A program made the position numbers and the translations under genes. From Bimastos eiseni (lineage: Eukaryota > Annelida > Clitellata > Crassiclitellata > Lumbricidae): DNA of 64,000 bases. Location: assembly GCA_959347315.1 (NCBI GenBank), contig OY365808.1, forward strand, positions 58,458,861-58,522,860, read 5' to 3'. Each line of letters begins with the position of its first letter. Position 1 is the first letter of the stretch. This document shows positions 14,527 through 27,586 of the stretch, in pieces. The notes under the pieces were generated by a model. It was not told where the DNA came from and searched no databases. It worked only from the letters and a program-made list of their open reading frames with translations.

Positions 14527-14880
14527 GGAGAATACAGTGGGAAGAGATAGCAAGTGACATAACTATGATCAGAATGCTGATAGGATGGATGTAACTCCCT
14601 TTCCACCCGTACTCCTTTCGCCCCTTTCCCCTTCCCGTCCTCCTCCTCCTCCTTTTCTTTCTCCCCTTTCTCCGCAGATAACCCAATCGCAGCAATTCGT
14701 CACATGTACCGCTGCCTCCCCGATGGGTCGTAGGGTATTTTAAATAAACCCTATCGGCTGCTGAGCGCTGGTGCGTCGTTGGGTTGTGGGAAAAGTGGAG
14801 AAGACTGACAGATGCGAGACAGAGGCAGCAGAGGACAGGATTGTGTCCCTGGTCGGATTCCAGGATCCGATTACAGAGGA

Positions 14881-16729
14881 GCAAGGGAAGAGACGCAAGG
14901 GAAGAGACGCAAGGGAAGATACGCAAGGGAAGAGACGCAAGGGAAGAGACGCAAGGGAAGATACGCAAGGGAAGAGACGCAAGGGAAGATACGCAAGGGA
15001 AGAGACGCAAGGGAAGAGACGCAAGGGAAGAGACGCAAGGGAAGAGACGCAAGGGAAGATACGCAAGGGAAGAGACGCAAGGGAACAGACGCAAGGGAAC
15101 AGACGCAAGGGAAGAGACGCAAGGGAACAGACGCAAGGGAAGATACGCAAGGGAAGAGACGCAAGGGAAGATACGCAAGGGAAGAGACGCAAGGGAAGAT
15201 ACGCAAGGGAAGAGACGCAAGGGAAGATACGCAAGGGAAGAGACGCAAGGGAAGATACGCAAGGGAAGAGACGCAAGGGAAGAGACGCAAGGGAAGATAC
15301 GCAAGGGAAGAGACGCAAGGGAAGATACGCAAGGGAAGAGACGCAAGGGAAGAGACGCAAGGGAAGAGACGCAAGGGAAGAGACGCAAGGGAAGATACGC
15401 AAGGGAAGAGACGCAAGGGAACAGACGCAAGGGAACAGACGCAAGGGAACAGACGCAAGGGAACAGACGCAAGGGAAGATACGCAAGGGAAGAGACGCAA
15501 GGGAAGATACGCAAGGGAAGAGACGCAAGGGAAGATACGCAAGGGAAGAGACGCAAGGGAAGATACGCAAGGGAAGAGACGCAAGGGAAGATACGCAAGG
15601 GAAGAGACGCAAGGGAAGATACGCAAGGGAAGATACGCAAGGGAAGAGACGCAAGGGAAGATACGCAAGGGAAGAGACGCAAGGGAACAGACGCAAGGGA
15701 ACAGACGCAAGGGAAGATACGCAAGGGAAGAGACGCAAGGGAAGAGACGCAAGGGAAGATACGCAAGGGAACAGACGCAAGGGAACAGACGCAAGGGAAC
15801 AGACGCAAGGGAACAGACGCAAGGGAAGAGACGCAAGGGAAGATACGCAAGGGAAGAGACGCAAGGGAAGATACGCAAGGGAAGAGACGCAAGGGAAGAT
15901 ACGCAAGGGAAGAGACGCAAGGGAAGATACGCAAGGGAAGAGACGCAAGGGAAGAGACGCAAGGGAAGAGACGCAAGGGAAGAGACGCAAGGGAAGAGAC
16001 GCAAGGGAAGAGACGCAAGGGAAGAGACGCAAGGGAACAGACGCAAGGGAAGATACGCAAGGGAAGAGACGCAAGGGAAGATACGCAAGGGAACAGACGC
16101 AAAGGAAGAGACGCAAGGGAACAGACGCAAGGGAACAGACGCAAGGGAACAGACGCAAGGGAAGATACGCAAGGGAAGAGACGCAAGGGAAGATACGCAA
16201 GGGAAGATACGCAAGGGAAGAGACGCAAGGGAAGAGACGCAAGGGAAGATACGCAAGGGAAGAGACGCAAGGGAACAGACGCAAGGGAACAGACGCAAGG
16301 GAAGATACGCAAGGGAACAGACGCAAAGGAAGAGACGCAAGGGAACAGACGCAAGGGAACAGACGCAAGGGAACAGACGCAAGGGAAGATACGCAAGGGA
16401 ACAGACGCAAGGGAACAGACGCAAGGGAACAGACGCAAGGGAACAGACGCAAGGGAACAGACGCAAGGGAACAGACGCAAGGGAACAGACGCAAGGGAAC
16501 AGACGCAAGGGAACAGACGCAAAGGAAGAGACGCAAGGGAACAGACGCAAGGGAACAGACGCAAGGGAACAGACGCAAGGGAACAGACGCAAGGGAACAG
16601 ACGCAAGGGAACAGACGCAAGGGAACAGACGCAAAGGAAGAGACGCAAGGGAACAGACGCAAGGGAACAGACGCAAGGGAACAGACACAAAGGAAGAGAC
16701 GCAAGGGAACAGACGCAAGGGAACAGACG
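14881..16729. repeat. 14-bp minisatellite (GGGAAGAGACGCAA), about 130 copies
   Basis: Tandem units GGGAAGAGACGCAA with two main variants, GGGAAGATACGCAA and GGGAACAGACGCAA, plus a rare AAAGGAAGAG form. The unit has no stop codon in the three plus frames and almost none on the minus strand, so it creates spurious frames of 600-880 codons. No exon or promoter is evident around it. Confidence 0.97.
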
Positions 16730-17739
16730 TATAAATCTCGTTTCTATGATTGGGTTGAAGTCAGAGAGTGACGGATTCTCTAATAGTATACACCTGGAGC
16801 TACTAATCAAATCAAAATAAGATTATACCTAAAAGTTAGATCTGACCCATTGCCAATCAATCACACACGGACCCTGGATGACGCTCTCACTCGGCGCAAT
16901 GTTCCTCACAGAGACGGCGGTCTCGTTTGACAGGTGAGGGAGAAACCCAATGAGAGGAATAGGAAATGTGGGAGACACATGTATAACTTATCCCCTCTCT
17001 GTAAAAGATGCTCGGCGCCCCTGGGATCGCTGCCTCTGGTTCCTCATGAATAAGTTGGTGCCCCCGATTAACTCAAGAGTAGAGTTTTATAAATTTATAG
17101 TTTACAATCACAATTATTACAGCAACACGTACAATTTTATTCACAGATAAAATAAGATATGGAATAGAATACGATATCAGATATATATGATGGGTTTAGA
17201 TAGGATATTGGACAAGATCAGTCAATCAATCAATCAATCAATCATTTCTTACAACCAAATATTTACCTCCTGATGATAAATAGCTGAGGTATAATTCTTT
17301 GACGAACGATGGCTATTCAGGGAATTAAGAATGTAATAACTACCACTTAACCAAAGTAACAAAATTATAACAAAGGCAGACATCAAGGTACAATCAAATG
17401 ATTATACAACAATCGACAGATCAAGGAAATTACTCAACACATGCGAAAGTTAGGCTTAATTGAAAAATTACGAATAAGTAAAAATTATATGATCTGCTTT
17501 CATCAGAAGTACGGCGTTGGTTCAGTGGCTATCTGGTTTGTTGGTAGCCCAGGAGATAACTATACGGATCAGCAGATCTCGTGGTTTTTACAGACTCCAG
17601 TAAACCTTATGTTAAAATCAACTCTTGCATAGGTCTATTATGTATGAGCAGAGAGTCTACGGATTGCGCTAGATTGCGCTTGTAATTTTCCAAGTCCATT
17701 ATAAACCGAACGCAACTTCCGGACTAACTTATTGAGACA

Positions 17740-17890
17740 CTAAATGTTTTATTATTATTGTGATTCTACGTTATATGTTCTACTCTGTGATGTAATTGTG
17801 GATTTCGGAGCAAAGTTGAAAGAGCTGCCTATCGCCTAAGCGCATTCGGGAGAAGTAGCGCTACAAAAATTCAAATAAATGAGCAGTCCT
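17740..17890 (+). mobile_element. Possible CR1/L2-like 3' UTR tail
   Basis: CTAAGCGCATTCGGGAGAAG, then TAGCGCTACAAAAATTCAAA and TAAATGA, resembling the GCGCT...AAATTC tails of such elements. Confidence 0.35.
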
Positions 17891-18829
17891 TATTTGAACG
17901 ACCGTTGACAGACCAAACACATTGAATCTGGTGTGAGAATTATAAAAGGAATATCGTCACCGACTCTGAGGGCCTTCTTCTGCTAAACAATAGTCATTGA
18001 AAGTTGCATTCCTAGACAGATGTCCAAATTAGGTTAAAAAAAGTGAAAAATGAGTAGCTTATTGGATAAGATATGATCATATGGAAGGATAAAACATAGG
18101 ATATAAGATGGCATAGGATTGCATAGCATTTAGGATATATGGAGGGGCTCCACGCAGTGACATGATTAGATATGAATTGAATGACTGCGATGCGAATAGA
18201 TTAGTCCCAGCAGACCCAGAAACATATCCAGAAGGACATCAAACAAGACACAGCGATCGAACCAAACACACAACCGTCATTACACTCATGCACCTCCTGC
18301 CCCAATCATCTGACCCAAATGACACATCCTTATCACGCATTCGACGCCCCGTTCTAATCGAATTCACGCAATTTGCATTAAACATGTAGCGACACCTAGG
18401 GAATGCAGATTAACTTCGCCATCTGGTGAAAGGATAGGAACTATGCAATTCTTCAGATTAGCGCAGTCTACGTCGTGTGACAGAACTCGCCTAGTCTTAC
18501 GACTTTGGACCGTTGTCATGAAGATTAGATAGCAGGAAAAGCCGACTATCGACTTAACTGTATATGAACTCATAGTCAGCAGATCACGTGTTAGAAGGCT
18601 TGGATTCGTTCTTTAATTAAAGATCTTAATTGGCGTGTAACACGTTACCTAATTATGGGTCTCCGTTTTCTCCATCATCCACTCACTTCATCAACAAATA
18701 TACAGCCTACACATCGATGAGCATAGAATATATAAAACTCCATTGACCTATACATCCATTTCTATATATCTTTCTGTATTCGTGAATGTACTCGTGCATA
18801 CACCCACACAACACGGTACAACTGATGCA

Positions 18830-19090
18830 GCATTGGGCGACTAGTGAGACCCACGATTGAGTGAGACCCAGAATAAGACAGTTCCTGGCTGACGTGTACC
18901 AGGAACAACGTACTTTCCAGTAAAGGTCGATCGAAGAGAGGGGCGGCCTTTAACAACAGAGCTGCAAAGGGTGGTCATGGGAAACCAGAAAGAACAGATG
19001 ATCTGTGCGTACTCTGTACCAGAGGAGTGCCAGCATGAGGCGGAAGATACGCTTGCAGACAGGAAGCCAGAATAGAGAACCTAACATATG
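18830..19090 (-). mobile_element. Possible non-LTR retrotransposon fragment
   Basis: The minus strand reads LGSLFWLPVCKRIFRLMLAL, close to the LHWLPV..RI.FK.LLL pattern. The following frame is shifted. Weak evidence. Confidence 0.35.
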
Positions 19091-20177
19091 TAACAGATGT
19101 CTGTATACGTAGCCGCACATATGTATACTTGTATGTGTGTATATATAGCATGTGCTTGACTCGTATATATATATATGCATGTATGTATGTATGTAATTAT
19201 CTGAATATATTTATTATATAGCATTTCGCGGAACTTTAATAATTGACGTCATAGCGAACATTATAATCTTAATACGCAGTTAGCAATAGCAGAGAGAGAG
19301 AGAATTCCAGTCTTTAATCATGTTTTTCGCTTTTGGTCAACATCATCATAATCATCATAATCATCGTCGTCGTCATCATCAAAGCAGCAATTCAATAGAT
19401 TGTCATCGTGTCTAGTCTCCTACCGTAACCTAATTACAACCAATCATAGTTAATCATTGAGTCGTTAATTGGTTTGGAAATCACAGCAAGAAAACGAAAC
19501 TGATCCGAAATAGAACGGTTAACTCGACATTCTAAACTCGATTTATTACGTTTCAACAATTATAATTATAGCCTTCACAAACTGCTAAAAGAACCCTTCG
19601 TCGTCACAGTGATCATTTACCCCTCTGCCTAGACGCAGCACTTGTGAATGAGCCACAGATATCGTGCGCACAGCTCTACGGTGGTTCTTCAGGAGTTCGC
19701 ATATTACGATTATATCCTCACTGACACCGCTTCTGTGAGGCGCTATAGCAGTTGCTTATGTTACACATCATCATCATGACCACCACCATCGCCTGACCTC
19801 TTCAGTTGAGCCTTTCCAAGCGAGCGACTGATGATCACAGCGGTCGTGGATGGTTGGTTGAGCAGTAGAAGGCTGAACCTTCGGACTTTGACCAGCTCCT
19901 TGAATTCCCTCGACAGATGAGGAGGAGGAGGAGGATGAAGACTAAGAGGAGGAGAATGGGTGGTGATGGTGGGGGCACGACGAAGGGGCAATCATCGTCC
20001 GAAGAGAATGGGTTAAAAGTCCGATTGGCGACGAAGGAGGGCGCATTAAGTAGAACAACGACGTCGACCCTGAAATCAGGGTTAAACTCCACCTATGACG
20101 CTGGACGACGAACAACGTACGATGTCCCGGCGACTTGTCCTGTCCTATTGCCCCCGTTCCTCATTCGCCAAGGTTCG

Positions 20178-20285
<108 letters not shown>

Positions 20286-21044
20286 GCTTCTCCTTGCGAC
20301 GTATACGCTCAGCCCCGTTAACAGGTTGTACACTCTCAGGCCCAGCAGCGACATACGGCGATGTTCACATTCAGCCAAGGACCGACGATCTCACGGTCCC
20401 CTCTCTCCCCCATGTCCCCACCCCATCCACCGATGAACGAGGACCAGAGACGGAGCAGGCTCAGAGCCGTCTGCTCCGTTGGTGTGCACCCAAATCTATT
20501 CATGGGCGAAAAGCGTTCCTCCTTTGTCAAAGTTCGATAACACGGTCATTTCTTAAGTGCAGCGAGCGTAGGTTCTGTATCGATAGTCCGAAGATAGCAT
20601 GGTGAGAAGGATTATGTGTGTTAAAAGCTGGATTGCATAATTATTTTCATTCATCCAGCTTCCATTTATGCATGGTTCTTTTCATATCAATCCAGCTCTC
20701 AGTTTTACACATTCTTTTCATCAATTTATCCAGATTCTAGTTAAATTAATGTCGGAGTATAGAATCTTCGTACTATCGAACCTACCAGTTAATAACTACA
20801 GTAGTTAAAAGTGCCCATCACTGATGATTAGAAGTATAGTATGAGCGAATGATGACGAGTTATTACATGAATCTAATTTAACTGACGGCAGCCACGCAGG
20901 GGGCCCATTCCGCCATACGTCTCATTTTTAACATACGCAGCCGCCTAGCGAAAGAAGGAAAGAAATCTGCTTTAGAGGGGATACGGATCTCAATCTCGGT
21001 TCCTCTGTTCCTCATGCGCTGCGTCCCAGCATGTTAACCTCTGG

Positions 21045-21185
21045 TGGTGGTGGCTGCAGTCTACCGACACTGTGACACAAAGACCACTAGCTTGGCCCTC
21101 CTTCTCCTTTATCCATGCTTGGGATTGGCACTGGTAGAGTACAACCAGTGGCGGAGTTTAAACCTCTACAGCCCCACCAAATTAG
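21045..21185 (+). repeat. Dispersed repeat, copy 1 (pair with 42025-42165)
   Basis: Shares CGACACTGTG, then TCCTTTATCCATGCTTGGGA and TTGGCACTGGTAGAG-like words in the same order and spacing with 42025-42165. Confidence 0.6.
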
Positions 21186-21479
21186 CAAATTCAGTCTGAA
21201 TCCTCTCGGTTGTTAGAAGGACCGAAGCTAATTCCAATGAACGAAGTGAAGACAAAGAGAATCACCGCTATAGTTTCTTTTTCTAGAGAAATTTCTATGA
21301 CCCGGTGACGAAGTCCGATAACAAAACCCCAGAACCTCTTTTGTTGGTAAAATATTTTGCGCGACACCAGTCGCCCGACTGACGCAGCCGGACCTTTCGA
21401 TGGGACAGAACAGATCAGCGTATCTGTCGTCGAGTGTTTGTTACCAGATATTCCAGCTCTGCCCCTCGAACGAACGCCT

Positions 21480-21658
<179 letters not shown>

Positions 21659-22490
21659 GCAGCCGCCGCCCGCCCCTCAGTCAGCCCTCCTGCCCGCCAG
21701 CGGCTGAGGCCTGCCTGCCAGCATCAAGTACCCAGGACATACGCCACGCTCCCTCGGTGACCGTACTGCGCCTGCTTGCCTGCCAGACCCAAGAGGAGTC
21801 TCGGCAACCCTCCCTCGCTACCTCCCCTTAGCTAAGCTGGGCTTTTGTTTTAGCTGCGGATTAATCGCTGGTGTGTGAATATGGCTGTGTGTGACAAAGT
21901 GAAGGCCTCCGTTTAACCAGATAGGGAGATGCAAGCAGTGCACGGTTATTTGGTATAGGCCTACGCAAGACAGAGGGAGTGGCGTGTGTGAGGACAGGTC
22001 ATTCAGAGCGTCGATAAAAGATGGGGAGTTGATTGAACTACTCCTGTGATGGATATACACGTGGTCAGTGAATAGCCAAACGGAAATGTATTACTAGAGG
22101 AGCTAAATAATGAACTATTTCAGGAGATAAAAAGAGAGCTTTTACTATTACCATGATATAATAATTTGTCGCCCTGTTTAAGATGCTTACATCTATTTAC
22201 ATCTTTGGCTGCAGACCGTCGAGCTCTTCGTTTTCCCTCTGCAGCAGGCGAGCTTCTGGTGCTCCTATAGATTCTTCTGAGAGGGTGCTATATAAAGGAT
22301 CTCGTTTCTCAAATTACATCGGCGTTAAAATTGCTCTTTACGTATCATAGTACATTGATCTGGCATATCAAGGAATTAAAATTCATATTGTTTTAAATTC
22401 TATTGATTGGTTTACACTGTTTCACTCAGTAAACGTACAACTCATTTCTAGTTGTATCGACCTTTCGCACAGTTAGATGACCCGACACAC

Positions 22491-22502
22491 TGCGCATGCG
22501 CA
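22491..22502. promoter_or_regulatory. Perfect NRF-1-like palindrome
   Basis: TGCGCATGCGCA, followed 46 bases on by a CACGTG E-box (TCACGTGTCA) in a locally CpG-rich stretch. It could mark an unannotated promoter. No coding exon is recognised downstream. Confidence 0.3.
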
Positions 22503-22944
22503 CACGACACATCGAAGGTTTATACGCTGGCCAACCTCAGCTCGTCACGTGTCACAGTGGTTATTATTACTTTTTAGAAACTAGAAATAATGATGACTCA
22601 AAGAGTTAAAAAAAACGATGTGCGTTAAAAGCTATACTTGTCTGAAGATGACGGCGTTCGGTTTCGTTAGCCTCCGTCAAAGTCTATTAAAGCTGTTCGT
22701 GTTTTTATGTGTTAAAGGCAAAGGTTCTGAACATTAGTTACGACTTCGTGTGCGAAAACATTCCGTGGCTGCTATTGCTATTTGCTAGTAGTGAATCTAT
22801 TAAACGATTAAGTTAGTCACGTGACTGTCTCACGCTGTCCATTATTGACATGAATGATTGAGAATTTAGTAAGTTATTGGTTTATTTTTCCGCCAAATAC
22901 GCTACCGCGAATACGCCGCGAATTCTGTGTTTTTTGCTGCGAAT

Positions 22945-23288
22945 ACATCTTAATTATTGGCTTCCCCTAACTGATGGGATTCAGTTCAAAGTCCTCTTTC
23001 TTAAATGCAAAGCGTTTCTGGATCAAGCTCTGCGCTATCTTTGTGATCTTATCAGGCAACATATATCTCGGCTACTTCTGGACGTCCTCTCCACTCTATA
23101 ACTGTCACAGCTCAGAAACAGTCTTCCTGTGCTATGAAACAGTCTTCCTGTAGTGACTCGTGCTGCAATCTTATCTAGTAGCACAACTGTTTCTGTCGTT
23201 CTCGTAAGACTGTTTTTCGCACTGGGAGCACCTCTGTTTAGGTTGTACTGTGAGAGGCGCTTTATGAATCCGTAAATAGAATAGAATA
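22945..23288 (+). mobile_element. Degenerate non-LTR retrotransposon 3' fragment
   Basis: NYWLPLTDGIQFKVLFLKCK...YLCDLIRQHI resembles the HWLPV..RIxFKVL..YK...YL.DLI end of CR1/L2-type reverse transcriptases. The fragment closes with GGCGCTTTATGAATCCG and an AATAG microsatellite tail. Confidence 0.65.
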
Positions 23289-24150
23289 GAATACGCTGCG
23301 ATTTTTTCATTTTTGAACGCGAAAAATTTACAGCCCTACCTATATATGATCCCACGATGCGATACGACATCTGGCCATGGGCGCAATCAGAACATTTTCG
23401 TATGGGGTGCTGATAGTGCAAACTCCGTAGACGTGAAGCAGCGTACTGATATCACCTCTAACCCCCCTCCTTAAAAAATAGAAAAACTCATCGGATTTTG
23501 ATAAATTGTGTGGGTCGACTTTTTGGTCCAAAGGGTTCTCAAGCACCCCTCAGCACCTCCTAGTTGCGCCCATGCGTCTGGCATGTTATTCACCTCGTGC
23601 CGTCAGTTCGTGGAACTCTAGCGACCATCATGGTAAACCTTCTCCATTGTCCTCTTGTCTCCCTCAACTCGTGTCCTTCTATTTTATCCATCCATTACAT
23701 AACAATAAACGAATATCATCATCATCATCGTCGTCTTCGCTATAACAGTTTTTTGTCGTCGCCAAACAATGGATTTAATATTAGCATCCTCGTTGCCATA
23801 AAATGCGCCTTATGACGTCAATGCGGCTTTATTATGACGTCGTAGGTATCAGCGACGACTATTTTCCAATCGTCATCAGCGACCGTTATGTTAAATGACG
23901 TTGTGATCTTTCAAATTGGCAACGGTGCTGAAGGATTGCACGCGCAATTCATTCACCGAAAAGGAGCAAGATCAAGACCATACTGTGGTCGCTATAGCAA
24001 CACGAACTCATTTATTTACATAACCTTACCTTAAATAGCTCAAAATCTAACGAAATTATCATCTTCCGTCATCGACACACACACCAATCATCACCTCTCC
24101 TCAAATACCTGGTATATCCCGAGTTGAAGCATTAAAATACTGGGTATCTT

Positions 24151-25005
24151 TCATCATTCATTCATCTTAGTTATGTGTAGCGATCCTCCAAGGCTACTAC
24201 TCAGGAGCGATCCCGACCCCGCAAGGCTAAAAAGAACAGTTTTAAGGCGAGTAAAAAAGGAGTCTGTATAGACCTTTGGTGACAAGCGCAACGCCAACGG
24301 TAGCGTGTGTAGAGCGAGGGTCAACCACTGAGAAGGCACGATTCTGTTTAGTTGCATGGGCAAATGGACAATGAGCAAGCCTCGCTCAGTACAGCGTAGA
24401 GAGCGGCGACCCAGTACACTCATAGTAGAGTAACAGAGATCGCGAAGATAGGCAGGGGCGAGACCTAGCAAGGACCGCCATACCATGGAGTTGATACGGT
24501 ACGAGATTCGCTGTTGGAGGGGAGCCGGTGGAGCACATCCAGCATAGCCGGAAAAATGGCCAAATTTCGGAATGCGTCCGACAAGACGGGCAGCAGAACG
24601 TAGGACCTGCTCCAGGAACCGCAACCGCTCAGCTGAAAGGCATGCTTATAATGAGCAACAGTATTTCAGTCGGGCTGTGATGAAAGCGTGAACAAGAGTA
24701 GGTAGCTGTGGCGTCTGGAGTTAGCGAGCGGGAAACAGTTCGAAGCTGACGCAACTGGTAGTATGAATCACGGCAAAGACGGTGAATAAGAGAGGCAAAG
24801 GTGTGCTCTTGGTCCAACGTGACTCCAAGGTCCCGGACAACAGAGGAAAATGCAAAGAGGGGGAGATTAGCAGTAATGGCGGTTAAATCAAGCTTTATAA
24901 GCTGCTTTATAAGCTGCTGGCGAGTGCCCAACAAGATAATTTGGGTTGTTTGGGGTTGAGTCGCAGGCGGTTTGTCGCTATCTGAGGCTTGCTCCAATAT
25001 AACTT
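24151..25005 (-). mobile_element. CR1/L2-like non-LTR retrotransposon, 3' part, minus strand (dead)
   Basis: On minus: IILLGTRQQLIKQ, VRDLGVTLDQEHTFASLIH and RLCRDSYYQLRQLRTVSRSL. A break follows, then RSAARLVGRIPKFGH, RISYRINSMVWRSLLGLAPA and LPLALRLSPKVYTDSFFTRL. It ends in a GAATGAATGA tail. Frameshifted and 5'-truncated. Confidence 0.85.
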
Positions 25006-25602
25006 CAAACCTCTGATAAAGAGCTCTTGAAAAGATTCCTTAAAAGAGCCAAACGCCTGGGTTACTTAGATCAATCCTTCCCTGCAATCTTTGAACTTGC
25101 AAACATGGCAAATGCCAAATGCCTTTTCTCCATTTTACACAACCCAAGCATGTTCTTCACCTTATCCTACCTCCACTCTGTACCTACTCCATTCAGTAAC
25201 TAAGACCTATAGAGCACATAACCATGTCCTCACACCCATGCACGACGACTCTCAATTTATTTCCATATCATTATACAAAACATTTTACTAGTTTGTTATT
25301 AATTCTAGCTTCTATTAATTATTGATCACTGTAACTCATGTTAGCATTCCTGCGTTATCGTTAGATTCTGTTATATCTGAATAAACGAATATCGAAACAT
25401 TAACAAGAATAGGCGACCTATTACACACACTCTTTTACCACAACAAGGCCTGCATACATGGATGCATGAAGCCAGTGGTTAGTATAATTAAGGTAAATGT
25501 AATTAAGTAGAATTAATCACAAACAAATTAATAAGGTAATTATTTGGCTTCTATTTAATGAATCACCCATCACCGATGCGTCCATGCACGTATATAAATA
25601 AA

Positions 25603-26158
25603 TAAATACATACATACATACATACATACATACATACATACATACATACATACATACATACATACATACATACATAAATATATTCATACATACATGTATA
25701 CATACATACATATATTCATACATACATACAAACATACACACATACATACATATATTCATACATACATACATACATATATTCATACATACATACATACACA
25801 CATACATACATATATTCATACATACATACAAACATACACACATACATACATATATTCATACATACATACAAACATACACACATACATATATACATACATA
25901 CATACATATATTCATACATATATACAAACATACATACATACATACATATATACATACATACATACATATATTCATACATATATTCATACATACATACATA
26001 TATACATACATACATACATACATATATTCATACATATATACATGCAAACGTACGTACGTAAATACATACATACATACATATATTCATACATATATTCATA
26101 CATATATTCATACATACATGCATATATACATACATACATACATACATACATATATTCA

Positions 26159-26192
<34 letters not shown>

Positions 26193-26206
26193 CATACATA
26201 CATACA

Positions 26207-26239
<33 letters not shown>

Positions 26240-26296
26240 TCATACATATATACATGCAAACGTACGTACGTAAATACATACATACATATACATACC
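25603..26296. repeat. CATA-type microsatellite array
   Basis: About 0.7 kb of (CATA)n broken by TATATTCA and TATATACA variants. A segment containing ATGCAAACGTACGTACGTAA occurs twice (26042 and 26254), 212 bp apart, which shows internal duplication. Confidence 0.95.
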
Positions 26297-26299
26297 GCA

Positions 26300-27444
26300 T
26301 ACATAGGAATTTGGTTGAACAACGTATATAACCAGTGCATGCCTCCATAACAGATATTAACAGTCACCTGCACTCTGTATGCTTGAACTGGAATCAATAA
26401 TAATTTTTTATTGACCGCGTGGCATTTATTTGCCTTACGCTCAAGTCTTTTTTTCTCACGCGTCTTTGTCTTCGTCCTTTCGATAAACGTACGTTGACAA
26501 CGACCCAAACTAAACCGGAAGGAATCGAGCGCCGCTAGGCATCGGAGCAGACGTACTGAGTACAACTGACCAATCAGTCACGACGGCGAAGAGTAGAAGA
26601 GTCGGTCGGTGAACAGTTGAAGAAGGATATCATCACTGTACAATTAACTGAATTAACAGTTTCCTTGTAGTTTTACGAAACCGCGAAATACGAAGAATTT
26701 CACTCGTTATCATTCAGTTTCGACTTTCTAGGTTTTGCAAGTAGAGTTGACATAATTGATTAGACTAAAAGTTAGACTAAGAAATTCGACTAAGAAATTC
26801 GATTTAGAAGTTACGACTTGGAAAATTTGAACTGTTTTGCATATAGGTCTAGCCTCTAGGCCTACATTCTCGAAGTGTAGCATTAAGTTCGTTCAAATAT
26901 AGCATCGGTGTCAAGTGATTGGGAATTGTTCCGTTGAGAATGAAGAAATGACCGTGTTAGGAAGTCAAGGCCGAAGTAGTCTGTCTTCTTAGAAATCTCT
27001 CTCACCAGCGTATACCGTTAAGCGTGGCATCGACGAAAGACTCTACATAATCGTTCCTGTGCTTGAGCTTTTCAAACGGGCTACATAAGCGAATTGCATT
27101 CGTCTGCAATTTGTAGATATTATGTAGTTGATGTTTTTCGGATAATTTCGTTAAAAAACTCGCAATCCTCATTCCAGATGACCGTCGTCAATAGCAATTG
27201 CGTTCGATCTGCACTTCATCAATAAATGATTGATCGTCAGTTGTACAATTGTTATAACGATGAATCTATCTGGAGTTATCGATTAAAAGTGGCGGTGCTT
27301 CTTACACTCAGTGTCTTCTCATCGATCACTGCCGTTGTTTTCGACGAAAATCGATCTATTGTTCGATAATCGGAAATTGTAAGAAATCGTCGATAATCTG
27401 GTTGAATTGTATTGCGAGTGGGAGAGTTTGTTCATCTATATACG
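26300..27444 (+). promoter_or_regulatory. Probable promoter and 5' UTR region of the CNBD2-like gene
   Basis: About 1.1 kb of unique, moderately CpG-containing sequence without repeats, between the CATA array and the CNBD2-like start codon. No TATA box is obvious. The exact start site cannot be placed. Confidence 0.4.
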
Positions 27445-27586
27445 ATGGATTCTGGCGGAGTAACCAAGTACGAGGCTGTTGTATCCGTCATCCGAAAGCC
27501 ACCTAGCGGTCGAAATGACTTCATGGTCAACGATCTCATTCCGTGGTTTAGGAAGCGATCGAGACTTTTCGAATCGCTTAAGACCG
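27445..27586 (+). CDS. CNBD2: CNBD2-like exon 1 (start codon)
   Basis: Encodes residues 1-47 plus one base. The donor reads ACCG|GTAGGA. Joining to exon 2 rebuilds a GAG codon (E48) and gives the continuous helix FESLKTEILFDVIKNV, which supports both the exon and the start. Confidence 0.75.

Noticed and set aside
14159..16820. Very long open frames on both strands (up to 883 codons)
   Set aside because: They are produced by the 14-bp minisatellite, whose unit lacks stops in nearly all frames. Five overlapping frames are open at once, and the peptides are a single repeated motif.
17220..17245. (CAAT)n run as a retrotransposon tail
   Set aside because: No GGCGCT-type 3' UTR or coding remnant precedes it on either strand.
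25517..26565. Open frames rich in Tyr-Ile-His-Thr or Met-Tyr-Val-Cys
   Set aside because: Direct translation of the CATA microsatellite.
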